64,000 nucleotides of DNA from NCBI RefSeq assembly GCF_037335815.1, contig NZ_CP147841.1, forward strand, positions 1,674,001 to 1,738,000, given 5' to 3'. The position numbers and the translations under genes are program-made. The first letter of the stretch is position 1, and the number at the start of each line of letters is the position of its first letter. Source of the stretch: Salinirubellus litoreus. GTDB taxonomy: Archaea > Halobacteriota > Halobacteria > Halobacteriales > Haloarculaceae. Of this stretch, positions 33,573 to 42,662 are shown piece by piece. The notes under the pieces were generated by a model, which had not been told where the DNA came from, did not search any database, and saw nothing but the letters and a program-made list of their open reading frames with translations.

Positions 33573-35240
33573 ATGGACACGGAGGGACTGGAGACGGGCG
33601 AACGGCTCGTCGAACGGCTGGCAGCCGGCGGCGTCGAGTACGTCTTCGCGACGTTCGGGACCGACCACCCGACGCTAGTGAAGGGGCTTTCACGCGACGC
33701 GGCACCCACCACGGTGCTGGCGTCGGACGAGACGGTCGCGGCGAGCGCCGCGCACGGCTACGCGCAGGTCACCGGCGACCCGCAGGCCGTGCTCGTCCAC
33801 GTCGACGTGGGGACGGCCAACCTCGGGCCGGCCCTCCACAACGCGTCGCGCTCGCACGTCCCGATGCTCGTCCTCGCCGGTCGGACCCCGCTCACGACCC
33901 GCGGCGAGCGCCCGGGATCGCGGAGCATCTTCGTCCACTGGTACCAGGACGTCTACGACCAGCAGGGACTCGTCCGGGAGTACGCCAACTGGACGTACGA
34001 ACTCGAGACGGGGGCCAACGTCGATCGGGTCCTCGCCCGGGCGTTCGACACCGCCGAGGGGCCGCCCGCGGGCCCGTCCTATCTCACGCTCCCGCGGGAG
34101 GTGCTTCGCGAACCCGCCGAGACGTCGCCGGACGTCGGGACCGGCCGCCGGGAGACGGCACCCGCGACCGCGAGCCGTGAGACGAGAGAACGACTGCTCG
34201 ATCTCCTCGATTCGGCCGAGGACCCGCTGGTCGTCACGTCGTACCTCGGTCGCGAGGAGGCGGCCGTCGGGACGCTCGTCGAGTTCGCGGAGACGGTCGG
34301 TGTGCCGGTCGTCGAGGCCGCCCCGGCGTTCGACATGAACTTCCCCCGGGACCACCCGCTCCACCTCGGGTTCGGGGCCGAACCGTGGCTCGACGACGCC
34401 GACCTCGTCCTCGTCGCGGCCTGCGACGTCCCGTGGGTCCCCTCCCGCGCGACGCCCGGGGAGGACGCAACGGTCGTCCACGTCGACCCCGACACGGAGA
34501 AGGGCCAGTACCCGCTCTGGGACTTCCGCCCCGACCTGGCCGTCCGCGCGGACCCCGCGACGGTGCTCGCGGACCTGGCCGCGCGGTACGAACCCGGCGA
34601 GCGGACCGAGGACCGGACCGCCCGCGCCGCCGAGCGCCACGACGCGCTTCGAGAGAGCTGGAACGACGCGGTCGATGACGACCCCGACCGCATCACACCC
34701 GCCGTCCTCTCGCGGGCCATCGGGGAGGCCGTCGGCCCCGAGGCCGTGATCGTCGACGAGACCGTGACGAACACGGTGTCGGTGCTGCGTCACCTCGAAC
34801 GGACCGAACCCGGGACGTACTACTCCTACTGTTCGAGCGGGCTGGGGTGGGCGCTCGGGGCCTCGATCGGCGTCAAACTCGCCCGGCCGGACCGGACGGT
34901 GGTGACGACTGTGGGCGACGGCTCGTTCGTGTTCGGCAACCCCCTCGCGGCCGCCGCGACGGTCCGTGCCTGCGGCGCTCCCCACCTGTGGGTCGTCTAC
35001 GACAACGGCGGCTGGCGGGCGGTGTCGGACGCCGTCCACGACCAGTACGAGGATCCCGACTTCCTCGACGACGCCTTCACCCGGTTCGACCCGTCGCCGG
35101 ACTACGCGGGGGCCATGGCGGGGATGGGGTGTCACGCGGAACGGGTCACCGAACCCGAGGACCTCGCCCCCGCTCTCGACCGGGCGCTCGAAGCCGTCGA
35201 GAGCGGGACGCACGCCGTACTCGACGTCGCCGTGGAGTAG
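33573..35240 (+). CDS. Thiamine-diphosphate enzyme of the acetolactate synthase family
   Basis: 555 residues with the three-domain layout. The TPP-activating glutamate is in VLASDETVAASAAHGYAQVTG (about E54) and the C-terminal TPP-binding motif begins VGDGSFVFGNP and ends near YDNGGWRAV. A family member, but not a clear acetolactate synthase: no regulatory subunit gene is near and the region around the active site has a long VHWYQDVYDQQGLVREYANW stretch typical of a subgroup of unassigned TPP enzymes in haloarchaea. Substrate unknown. Confidence 0.85.
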   Translation: MDTEGLETGERLVERLAAGGVEYVFATFGTDHPTLVKGLSRDAAPTTVLASDETVAASAAHGYAQVTGDPQAVLVHVDVGTANLGPALHNASRSHVPMLVLAGRTPLTTRGERPGSRSIFVHWYQDVYDQQGLVREYANWTYELETGANVDRVLARAFDTAEGPPAGPSYLTLPREVLREPAETSPDVGTGRRETAPATASRETRERLLDLLDSAEDPLVVTSYLGREEAAVGTLVEFAETVGVPVVEAAPAFDMNFPRDHPLHLGFGAEPWLDDADLVLVAACDVPWVPSRATPGEDATVVHVDPDTEKGQYPLWDFRPDLAVRADPATVLADLAARYEPGERTEDRTARAAERHDALRESWNDAVDDDPDRITPAVLSRAIGEAVGPEAVIVDETVTNTVSVLRHLERTEPGTYYSYCSSGLGWALGASIGVKLARPDRTVVTTVGDGSFVFGNPLAAAATVRACGAPHLWVVYDNGGWRAVSDAVHDQYEDPDFLDDAFTRFDPSPDYAGAMAGMGCHAERVTEPEDLAPALDRALEAVESGTHAVLDVAVE

Positions 35241-35331
35241 CCGCTCGCGGCTACGATACTCGCTGGTCAGAACTGTCCTCTCCACCGAGGGGAGGACTCG
35301 CTCCGGTCGTTCGGTTCCGGATCGGGAGGGC

Positions 35332-37785
35332 TCAGATCCCGTCGGGATCGCGTGCGGCCTTCACCGTCCGGACGGCGGCGACGTTCTCGGGCACGTCGTG
35401 GACCCTGACGATATCCGCACCGCGGTCGGCCGCGAGCGCCGTCGCCGCGACAGTGGCGGGAAGGCGCTCGTCGTCGGCGTAGCCGACGAGGTCGAACATC
35501 GACTTGTGCGAGTGACCAACCAGCACGGGACACCCCAGCGAGCGGAACTCCCCGATCCGGCCCAGGAGCTCGAAGTTCTCGTGGCGTGTCTTCCCGAACC
35601 CGAGGCCGGGGTCGACGATGATCTGCGAGCGGTCGAGACCCGCCCGCTCGGCGAGCAGGACGCGTTCGGCCAGGGCGTCGAGCGTGTCCTCGACCACGTC
35701 GTCGTACTCCACTCGGGTACCCGGATCGACCGGCGCGTCGATGGAGTGCATCACCACCACCGGGACGTCTCGATCGGCGGCGACCAGGCGCATCTCGGGG
35801 TCCTCGAGACCGGAGACGTCGTTGAGGATGTCGGCACCGGCGTCGAGCGCCGCCCGTGCCACCTCGGCCTTCCGCGTGTCGATCGAGACCAGCGCGTCGA
35901 GATCCGTGATCGCCTCGATCACGGGGACGACCCGCGCTATCTCCTCCTCGACGGGGACTGGTTCGGCCCCGGGCCGGGTCGACTCCCCGCCGACGTCGAC
36001 GACGTCCACGCCCACCTCGACCATCCGCTCGGCGCGGGCGACGGCGGCCTCGACGTCGTCGTACTCCCCGCCGTCGTGGAACGAGTCCGGCGTGACGTTG
36101 AGGATGCCCATCACCGCCGTGCCGTCCTCCCAGGGGTAGCCGTGCCGCTCGCGTGGCGTCGTGGTCGCACCCGGGTCGAGCGCCCCCCGGACGTCGGTCG
36201 CGAGGCGGGTCAGTCCCCGATCGGAGCCCTCCAGCCGCGTCGCGAGCCGCTCGAACCCGTCGAGCGTCCCCGACAGCACCGCGTCGACGAGGTCGTGGGT
36301 CGTGGACTCGACCCCGGAGGTCGCACACGCGACGCCCGCGCCGAGCGCCTCCGCGCGGAGCGTCTCCGCCCGCCCGCCCTCCACGCGCACGCGGAGGGTC
36401 CGGTGGACCCCCTCGCTCGCCAGACGCTCGACGTCGACCTCGGGGACGTCGGCGTCCGCGAGCACCGCGCTCGCCGTCTCCACGTCGGGAACTCGCTTCC
36501 GTACCGGCGTGCGGGTCCACCGACGGCGGGCCTCGGCCACCGTGAACAGCGATCCGGTGACGACCACCGCGTCCCCCGCGCTCGCGTCGTCGAGCGCGTC
36601 GTCGAGCGCCCCGCCCACGTCGTCGGTCTCGATCACCGTCCCGGCGCGTCCCTCGAACGAGACGGCTAGCGCGCTCGCCGTCTCCGCGCGGTCCATCCCC
36701 GGCCGGCAGGTGTAGACCCGCTCGGCGCGCGGGAACGCCGCGGCCATCCCGGCGTGGTCCTTGTCGGCCATCGCACCGACGACGAGGTGGAGGGCGTCGT
36801 ACTCGAACGATTCGAGCGTCTCGGTCAGGCGCTCGGCGCTCCCCGGGTTGTGCGCGCTGTCGAGGACGACGAGCGGCTCGCGACCCATCACCTCCAACCG
36901 CCCCGGCCAGTGGGCGTTCCGGAGCCCGCGTTCGAGGTGCGCCCCGGTCACGTCGGTCCCGGTCGCGGCTCCGACCTGCCGGCAGAGCGCGGCGGCGCCC
37001 CCGGCGTTCAGCGACTGGTGGGAGCCGAGCAGCGGGAGCCGTGTCTCGACCGCCCAGTCCGGCCCGGTCAGCTCGACGGCCCCCTCGATGCCCTCCCGCC
37101 CGCCGTACTCGACGAGTACGTCCGCCTCGTCGTCGGTTCCGACCCGGAGGACGTCACCCGCCGTCGCCCGCACCGCGTCGAACGCCTCGCCCTCGGTCGC
37201 GGTGACGAGCGGTCCGCCCGCGGGGGCGACGTGAGCCTTGTCGTGGGCGATCTCGGCGACCGTGTCCCCGAGGATATCGGCGTGTTCGAGCGTGACGCTC
37301 GTCACCGCGCTCGCGATCGGGTCACAGACGCTCGTGGCGTCGTACCGACCGCCGATACCCACCTCCAGCACCGCGACGTCGACCGCCTGACGGTCGAACT
37401 CCCACAGCCCGAGCGCGGTCAGCGCCTCGAAGAACGTCGGCGAGTCGTTCCCGGCGGCCCGGCGGTCGAGGTACTCACGGCAGTCCTCGACGAACTCGGC
37501 CACCCGCGCCTTCCTCACGGGACGGCCGTTCACCCGTACCCGCTCGCGGACGTCGTCCAGGTGTGGCGAGGTGTAGAGGCCGACGTCGAGCCCCGTCTCC
37601 CGGAGAATCCGCTCGACCATGCGGGACGTGCTCCCCTTCCCGTTCGACCCCGCAACCTGCACCACCGTCAGGTCCTCGTGGGGGTTCCCGAGATGTGCGA
37701 GGAGGTCGCGCGTGGACTCCACGCCCCGCTTCGGGGCGAACCGTCCGAGATCGAACAGGGCGTTCGCCGCCGCCTGGTACTCCAT
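35332..37785 (-). CDS. folCP: Fused folylpolyglutamate synthase / dihydropteroate synthase
   Basis: 817 residues. The N-terminal part (1 to about 420) is FolC: ATP loop VAGSNGKGSTS near 43-53, LGSHQSLNAGGAAAL and LDSAHNPGSAERL. A middle stretch (about 425-535) matches neither enzyme clearly. The C-terminal 280 residues are FolP: MGILNVTPDSFHDGG, VDVGGESTRPGA, ILNDVSG and IIVDPGLGFGKT. This fusion is known in haloarchaea and makes folate from a pterin precursor and pABA, then adds glutamate. The start at 37785 gives the usual MEYQAAANALFDLGRFAPKRG. Confidence 0.95.
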   Translation of the reverse strand: MEYQAAANALFDLGRFAPKRGVESTRDLLAHLGNPHEDLTVVQVAGSNGKGSTSRMVERILRETGLDVGLYTSPHLDDVRERVRVNGRPVRKARVAEFVEDCREYLDRRAAGNDSPTFFEALTALGLWEFDRQAVDVAVLEVGIGGRYDATSVCDPIASAVTSVTLEHADILGDTVAEIAHDKAHVAPAGGPLVTATEGEAFDAVRATAGDVLRVGTDDEADVLVEYGGREGIEGAVELTGPDWAVETRLPLLGSHQSLNAGGAAALCRQVGAATGTDVTGAHLERGLRNAHWPGRLEVMGREPLVVLDSAHNPGSAERLTETLESFEYDALHLVVGAMADKDHAGMAAAFPRAERVYTCRPGMDRAETASALAVSFEGRAGTVIETDDVGGALDDALDDASAGDAVVVTGSLFTVAEARRRWTRTPVRKRVPDVETASAVLADADVPEVDVERLASEGVHRTLRVRVEGGRAETLRAEALGAGVACATSGVESTTHDLVDAVLSGTLDGFERLATRLEGSDRGLTRLATDVRGALDPGATTTPRERHGYPWEDGTAVMGILNVTPDSFHDGGEYDDVEAAVARAERMVEVGVDVVDVGGESTRPGAEPVPVEEEIARVVPVIEAITDLDALVSIDTRKAEVARAALDAGADILNDVSGLEDPEMRLVAADRDVPVVVMHSIDAPVDPGTRVEYDDVVEDTLDALAERVLLAERAGLDRSQIIVDPGLGFGKTRHENFELLGRIGEFRSLGCPVLVGHSHKSMFDLVGYADDERLPATVAATALAADRGADIVRVHDVPENVAAVRTVKAARDPDGI

Positions 37786-37969
37786 ACCCGCTCGACCCGC
37801 GGAGCGCGCTTTAGCCCTTCGGCACCAGAACACGTCGTCGCCCGTTCCCCCCACCGACACCCCTGGACGGGTCGCGGGCTGCCGGGCGTGGCTTCCCTCT
37901 CCATCGTGTCGTCCCGATCCCGATCGGGGTGGTGCCATCCGTGGGATCGCGCCCACCCGTTCCGGTGGG

Positions 37970-39547
37970 TCAGTCGTGGCGGAACGCCCGCGAGCCGGTG
38001 AACGCCATCGCCATGTCGTGTTCGTCGGCGGCCGCGATCACGTCGTCGTCGTTGACCGATCCACCCGGCTGAACGACCGCCTCGACGCCCGCCTCGGCGG
38101 CCGCCTCGATCCCGTCCGGGAACGGGAAGAACGCGTCGGAGGCCATCACCGCTCCCTCCGCGTCCTTCCCCTCCGCGTGTTCCTCGGCCTTCATCGCGGC
38201 CAGCCGGACCGCGTCGACGCGCGAGACCTGCCCCATACCCACGCCGACCGTCTCGGTCCCCGACGCGAACACGATGGCGTTCGACTTGACGTGCTTGATG
38301 ACTCGCCAGGCGAACAGCATCGACTCGACCTGTTCGTCCGTGGGCTCGCGCTCGGTGACGACCTCCAGGTCGTCCGCCGAGAGCGACTGGAGATCGCGCT
38401 CCTGGACGAGCCGCCCGCCGACGAGCGGCTTCTCCGTCAGCCGTTCGGTGACCTCGCCGAGGTCGCCCACGCGGAGGACGCGCAGGTTCTCCTTCCCGCA
38501 CAGGACGTCGAGTGCGGCGTCGGTGTACCCCGGCGCGACGACGGCCTCCTTGAACGACTCCACTATCCGCTCGGCGGTTGGGGCGTCACAGTCCCGGTTG
38601 AGCGCGACGATACCCCCGAAGGCACTCATCGCGTCCGTCGAGAGCGCCCGGTCGTAGGCTTCGGCGAGCGAGTCGGCCGTCGCACAGCCCGCCGGGTTGG
38701 TGTGTTTGATCACCGCTGCCGCGGGCTCGGCGAACTCCTTGACGAGGTTCAGCGCCGCGTCCGCGTCGTTGTAGTTGTTGTAGGAGAGGGCCTTGGACCC
38801 CTCGTTGAGCTGGTCTGCGTGTACGACCGACGCTTCGGTGCAGGTCGGGTCGGCGTACAGCGCGGCGTCCTGGTGGGGGTTCTCCCCGTAGCGGAGTCCC
38901 GCGGCGTGGTCGTTCGAGACCAGCCGCCTGGTGGGGAGATCACCCGCCGTATCGCCCTCGACGCGCACCTCGCCGTCGTCGCCGATCTCGACCCGGTCCT
39001 CGGCGAACCAGCCGACCGCACGCGGGTACGCCCGGTACTCCCCCTCGTAGAGCACGCGCTCTTTCAACGTCCCCTCGTCGTCGCCCTCGAAGACGGGGAT
39101 CGCCTCCTGGGTGACGATGGGGCCGCCGTCGACCGTCTCGTCGACGATGTGAACCGTGCAGCCCGTCATCCGAACTCCGGCGTCGAGCACCTGCTCGTGG
39201 GCATCGAGCCCCGGGAACGACGGGAGCAGCGAGGGGTGGACGTTCAGGGTCGTCGGGACCGAATCGAGGAACTCCTCGGTGAGTATCCGCATGTAACCGT
39301 CGAGGCAGACGAGGTCGAAGTCGTACTCGGCGAGGCGGCCGAGGACGCGTTCTTCGTGGTCCTCGCGGGACTCCTCGTCTCCGCGGGCGACGACCTCCGT
39401 CGGGATGCCGCGCTCGGCGGCCGACTCCATGACGGGGGCTCCCTCCTGGTTGGTGAGGACGACCGCGAACTCCGCACCGCCGGGGGCGCGGTCCGCGACG
39501 TGCATCAGGTTCCGACCGCGGTTCGAGGCCATGCCGGCGATTCGCAT
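37970..39547 (-). CDS. purNH: Fused GAR formyltransferase / AICAR formyltransferase
   Basis: 525 residues. Residues 1 to about 185 are PurN (formyltransferase fold): ASNRGRNL near 7-14, LNVHPSLLPSFPG (N102, H104) and D136 in VHIVDETVDGG. Residues about 190-525 are the AICAR transformylase part of PurH: RYGENPHQDAALY, YNNYNDADAALNL, VIKHTNPAGCA and FFPFPDGIEAAAEAG. The IMP cyclohydrolase half of bacterial PurH is absent, as in haloarchaea, where PurO does that step. Divergent from purB across a repeat element. Confidence 0.94.
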   Translation of the reverse strand: MRIAGMASNRGRNLMHVADRAPGGAEFAVVLTNQEGAPVMESAAERGIPTEVVARGDEESREDHEERVLGRLAEYDFDLVCLDGYMRILTEEFLDSVPTTLNVHPSLLPSFPGLDAHEQVLDAGVRMTGCTVHIVDETVDGGPIVTQEAIPVFEGDDEGTLKERVLYEGEYRAYPRAVGWFAEDRVEIGDDGEVRVEGDTAGDLPTRRLVSNDHAAGLRYGENPHQDAALYADPTCTEASVVHADQLNEGSKALSYNNYNDADAALNLVKEFAEPAAAVIKHTNPAGCATADSLAEAYDRALSTDAMSAFGGIVALNRDCDAPTAERIVESFKEAVVAPGYTDAALDVLCGKENLRVLRVGDLGEVTERLTEKPLVGGRLVQERDLQSLSADDLEVVTEREPTDEQVESMLFAWRVIKHVKSNAIVFASGTETVGVGMGQVSRVDAVRLAAMKAEEHAEGKDAEGAVMASDAFFPFPDGIEAAAEAGVEAVVQPGGSVNDDDVIAAADEHDMAMAFTGSRAFRHD

Positions 39548-39623
39548 GTGCGGAACCGGGCAGCGTCGGGCAAAAGGGGTTGCGGTCGGGGTGTCGGGAG
39601 TGAGGTGTAGTCCTGAAACGGGG

Positions 39624-39919
39624 TGTCGGGTGGGACTGAAAGGGGCCGCGTTCTCGACGAAGTACGGTGCCGCAAGCACCGCAGTGAGTGACCGGAGGGA
39701 ACGAACGAGGAGCGCAGCGCGTACCGCACGAGTCGAGAACGCGGGGGCTTTCGAGGTGTTCCAGTCTGTACTCGCTGCGAGCGGTGAGAACACCTCTAGA
39801 GCCCCCGCCGGTTCGAGTCGGGGGGCTCGTTGCGCGCCTCGCGCTCACTTCGTTCGCGCTGCGGTGCTTACGTCGCCCGCCTTCCTCGAACCAGCGGCCC
39901 CTTTCAGTCCCACCCGACA
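39624..39919. repeat. 296-bp inverted-repeat element, copy 2
   Basis: This fills most of the 431-bp gap between purNH and purB. The outer 24 bp (39624-39647 and 39896-39919) are perfect inverted copies with the core GGGACTGAAAGGGGC. Nested inside are stems CGCGTTCTCGAC (39647-39658)/GTCGAGAACGCG (about 39731-39742), GGGGGCTTTCGAGGTGTTC against GAACACCTCTAGAGCCCCC, and CCGGTTCGAG against CTCGAACC. It shares ends and layout with copy 1 at 901-1241. It has no coding capacity. Confidence 0.78.
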
Positions 39920-39978
39920 TCCCGACGAGACGGCTACGGTTCGACACCCTCTTTTCGGCACTCCGCGCACGTCCACGC

Positions 39979-41364
39979 ATGACCGACGACCGGGACGCTC
40001 TGCACGCCGTCTCGCCGCTCGACGGCCGTTACGCCCGCTACACCGAACCGCTCGTCGAGTACGCAAGCGAGGCGGCGCTGATGCGTGCCCGCGTCCGCGT
40101 CGAGGTCGAGTACCTCCTCGCGCTCGCCGACCTCGACGCCACGCCGCTCTCGCTGGACGACGAGACGCGAACCGAGCTCCGCTCGCTCTACGAGGGGTTC
40201 GACGCCGACGACGCGCGGACGATCAAGGCCTACGAAACCGAGGGTCACGCGGGCCGATCCGCGACCAACCACGACGTGAAGGCCGTCGAGTACTTCGTCC
40301 GTGACGGCACCGAGCGCGATATCGGGCCGTGGGTCCACTTCGCGCTCACCAGCGAGGACGTGAACAACCTCGCCCACCGGCTCCTCCTCGGGCCGGCCGT
40401 CGAGGAGGTGATCGTTCCCGCAATCCGGGGGGTTCGCGACGCGCTCGCCGCGCTGGCCCGCGAGCACCGCGACCTGCCGATGCTCGCTCACACCCACGGT
40501 CAGCCGGCCACTCCTACCACGTTCGGCAAGGAGATGGCCGTCTTCGCCGCCCGTCTCGCGACGGTGTTGGGGGAACTCGATCGCGTGACCGATCGGCTCT
40601 CGGGGAAACTCGCGGGGGCGTCGGGCACCTACGCCGCCCACCACGCGGCCTACCCCGAGGTCGACTGGCGGGCGTTCTCCCGCGAGTTCGTCGGGTCGCT
40701 CGGCCTCTCCCACACGTCGCTATCGACGCAGGTCAACCCGTGTGACGATATCGAATCCGTTTTCAACTCTCTGAAGGCGGTGAACAACGTCCTGCTCGAT
40801 CTCGACCGGGACTGCTGGACGTACGTCTCGATGCGCTATCTCGGCCAGGAGGCGGTCGAGGGGGAGACGGGGAGTTCGACGATGCCCCACAAGGTGAACC
40901 CCATCGACTTCGAGAACAGCGAGGGGAACCTCTCGAAGGCCAACTCGGACCTCACCTTCCTCGCGGACTACGTCACCACCTCGCGGCTCCAGCGGGACCT
41001 CTCGGACTCGACGGTCAAGCGGAACGTCGGCGCGGCACTCGCCCACTGTCTGATCGGCTACCGGAAGGCCGCCACCGGCCTGGAGAAGGTCGTCCCGCGC
41101 GCGTCCGTGATGCGCGAGGACCTCGAATCGAACCCGGAGGTGATCGGGGAGGCGGTCCAGACGATACTTCGACGCGAGGGCCACGAGGACGCCTACGAGC
41201 GGGTGAAGGCACTCTCGCGGGGCCAGCGCGCCTCGCTCGAGGACTTCCGGGAGCTGTTCGCGGACCTCGACGTCGACGAGTCGGTTCGCGCGGAACTCCG
41301 CGCGCTCACCCCCGACACCTACACGGGGCTCGCGGGCGATCTCGTGGACGAACTCGACGGGTAG
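39979..41364 (+). CDS. purB: Adenylosuccinate lyase
   Basis: 461 residues. Fumarate-lyase superfamily signature GSSTMPHKVNPIDFEN near residue 300, the HTHGQPATPTTFGKEM segment with the catalytic histidine, and TSEDVNNLAHRL. It acts twice in purine synthesis, making AICAR and AMP. The N-terminus MTDDRDALHAVSPLDGRYARYTEPL is typical. Divergent from purNH, so purine genes are grouped. Confidence 0.95.
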   Translation: MTDDRDALHAVSPLDGRYARYTEPLVEYASEAALMRARVRVEVEYLLALADLDATPLSLDDETRTELRSLYEGFDADDARTIKAYETEGHAGRSATNHDVKAVEYFVRDGTERDIGPWVHFALTSEDVNNLAHRLLLGPAVEEVIVPAIRGVRDALAALAREHRDLPMLAHTHGQPATPTTFGKEMAVFAARLATVLGELDRVTDRLSGKLAGASGTYAAHHAAYPEVDWRAFSREFVGSLGLSHTSLSTQVNPCDDIESVFNSLKAVNNVLLDLDRDCWTYVSMRYLGQEAVEGETGSSTMPHKVNPIDFENSEGNLSKANSDLTFLADYVTTSRLQRDLSDSTVKRNVGAALAHCLIGYRKAATGLEKVVPRASVMREDLESNPEVIGEAVQTILRREGHEDAYERVKALSRGQRASLEDFRELFADLDVDESVRAELRALTPDTYTGLAGDLVDELDG

Positions 41365-41843
41365 CCGTCGCCACGGCCGACCGGGGGACGCGATCCAACT
41401 GAACTCCTGTCGGCGACGCAACCTCCCGTAGCCCGGGCCCTGTCGACGAGCACGACCGCGAACGGCGCCGGAGTGCGGTTCGACCCCCGCCGTGAAGCCG
41501 GTGAGTACGACAGTCCTCGCCGAGGGGACGACCGGTGACCGCCGTCCCCCCCTGCCGTCGCCCCACCGCCCCGAACACGCCCACGGACGCCGCCGTCGAT
41601 CGTCAGGACGACGCCACCCCTGCCATCCACGGCCCAGTAACTCGCGTGAGGCCGCTCGGTTGCCGGTTCGCTCGATCGTCTCCCATGGGTCCGTATCGGC
41701 GTCTGACGGGTTCCCCGGGGATCCACGAGCGGTCGCTACCGCGACCGCGACCCCGGTGAATCGTCGGACGGCGCGGCCAAGTCGGGGCAAATGATGCCGA
41801 AACACCTAACTTCTCGCCCCCGATAACCGGCAACACGCCTCAT
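41365..41843. other. Intergenic region of 479 bp, no gene seen
   Basis: Both strands carry only short arginine/proline-rich or serine-rich frames typical of GC-rich non-coding DNA. There is no clear TATA box, repeat element or RNA structure. The last 60 bp must contain the cox operon promoter. Confidence 0.5.
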
Positions 41844-42662
41844 ATGATTATTGGTGCCATACACCACGTCCCGCTCCAGGGGGGCCTGATCCCGCGGGGG
41901 ACGCGGATGAACGTCTTCAACGAGATATTCACGGTCTTCGTCGCACTCGGGACGCTCGTCGGCGTGATCGTTCTGGGCTACATGCTCTGGAACGCCTACA
42001 AGTACCGCGACGGGACCGAGCGCGACGACGTGAAGAAGGCCGACGCCGAGCGGCCGTCGCTGGGGGAACTCCCGGAGGGCGGCGGCGGCGGTCGGAAACT
42101 GTTCCTCTCGTTCGGACTCAGCACCGTCATCGTCGTCTCGCTCATCGTCTGGACCTACGGCACCCTGCTGTACGTCGAGGGCGGGGCCGCCGCCCAGACC
42201 GAAGAGCCCATCGACGTGGAGGTCGAGGGCTACCAGTTCGGCTGGGCGTTCACCTACCCGAACGGCGAGGAGGTCAACGCGATCCTGCGAGTGCCGGCCG
42301 ACACGCCGATCCGGCTCACCGTCACCTCCAGCGACGTGTTCCACAACTTCGGGGTCCCCTCGCTGCGCGCGAAGACCGACGCCATCCCGGGGACCACGAC
42401 CGAGACGTGGTTCATCGCCGAGGAGCCGGGCAACCACACCGCCCAGTGTTACGAGCTCTGTGGGGCGGGCCACTCCGCGATGAACGCGCAGGTGGTCGTC
42501 ATGGAACCCTCCGCCTACGAGGAGTGGTACGCGGGCATGAACACGTCGAGTTCGGACGCTACGAGCGGTACGAACAGCACCAGTGACACGAACGGCACCG
42601 GCGGATCGAGCGCGCGTATCGCCGCCCCCGCGGCGGCCTTCGGTGGGGGTGTCCCCGCATGA
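41844..42662 (+). CDS. coxB: Cytochrome c oxidase subunit II
   Basis: 272 residues. Two membrane helices (about 24-50 and 86-110) anchor a C-terminal cupredoxin domain with a complete CuA site: H167, C202, E204, C206, H210 and M213 in DVFHNF and QCYELCGAGHSAM. The segment EGYQFGWAFTYPNG is the aromatic electron-entry patch. An Asn/Ser/Thr-rich tail (about 225-265) is likely extracellular. In haloarchaea the donor is probably a halocyanin. The stop overlaps the coxAC start by 4 nt. Confidence 0.95.
   Translation: MIIGAIHHVPLQGGLIPRGTRMNVFNEIFTVFVALGTLVGVIVLGYMLWNAYKYRDGTERDDVKKADAERPSLGELPEGGGGGRKLFLSFGLSTVIVVSLIVWTYGTLLYVEGGAAAQTEEPIDVEVEGYQFGWAFTYPNGEEVNAILRVPADTPIRLTVTSSDVFHNFGVPSLRAKTDAIPGTTTETWFIAEEPGNHTAQCYELCGAGHSAMNAQVVVMEPSAYEEWYAGMNTSSSDATSGTNSTSDTNGTGGSSARIAAPAAAFGGGVPA

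Noticed and set aside
39815..39840. A tRNA-like T-arm (CGGTTCGAGTC flanked by C and G runs)
   Set aside because: No acceptor stem, D-arm or anticodon arm can be placed around it, and it lies inside the inverted-repeat element.
41365..41843. Small proteins in the gap before coxB
   Set aside because: All frames are low-complexity Arg/Pro/Ser sequences without start signals.
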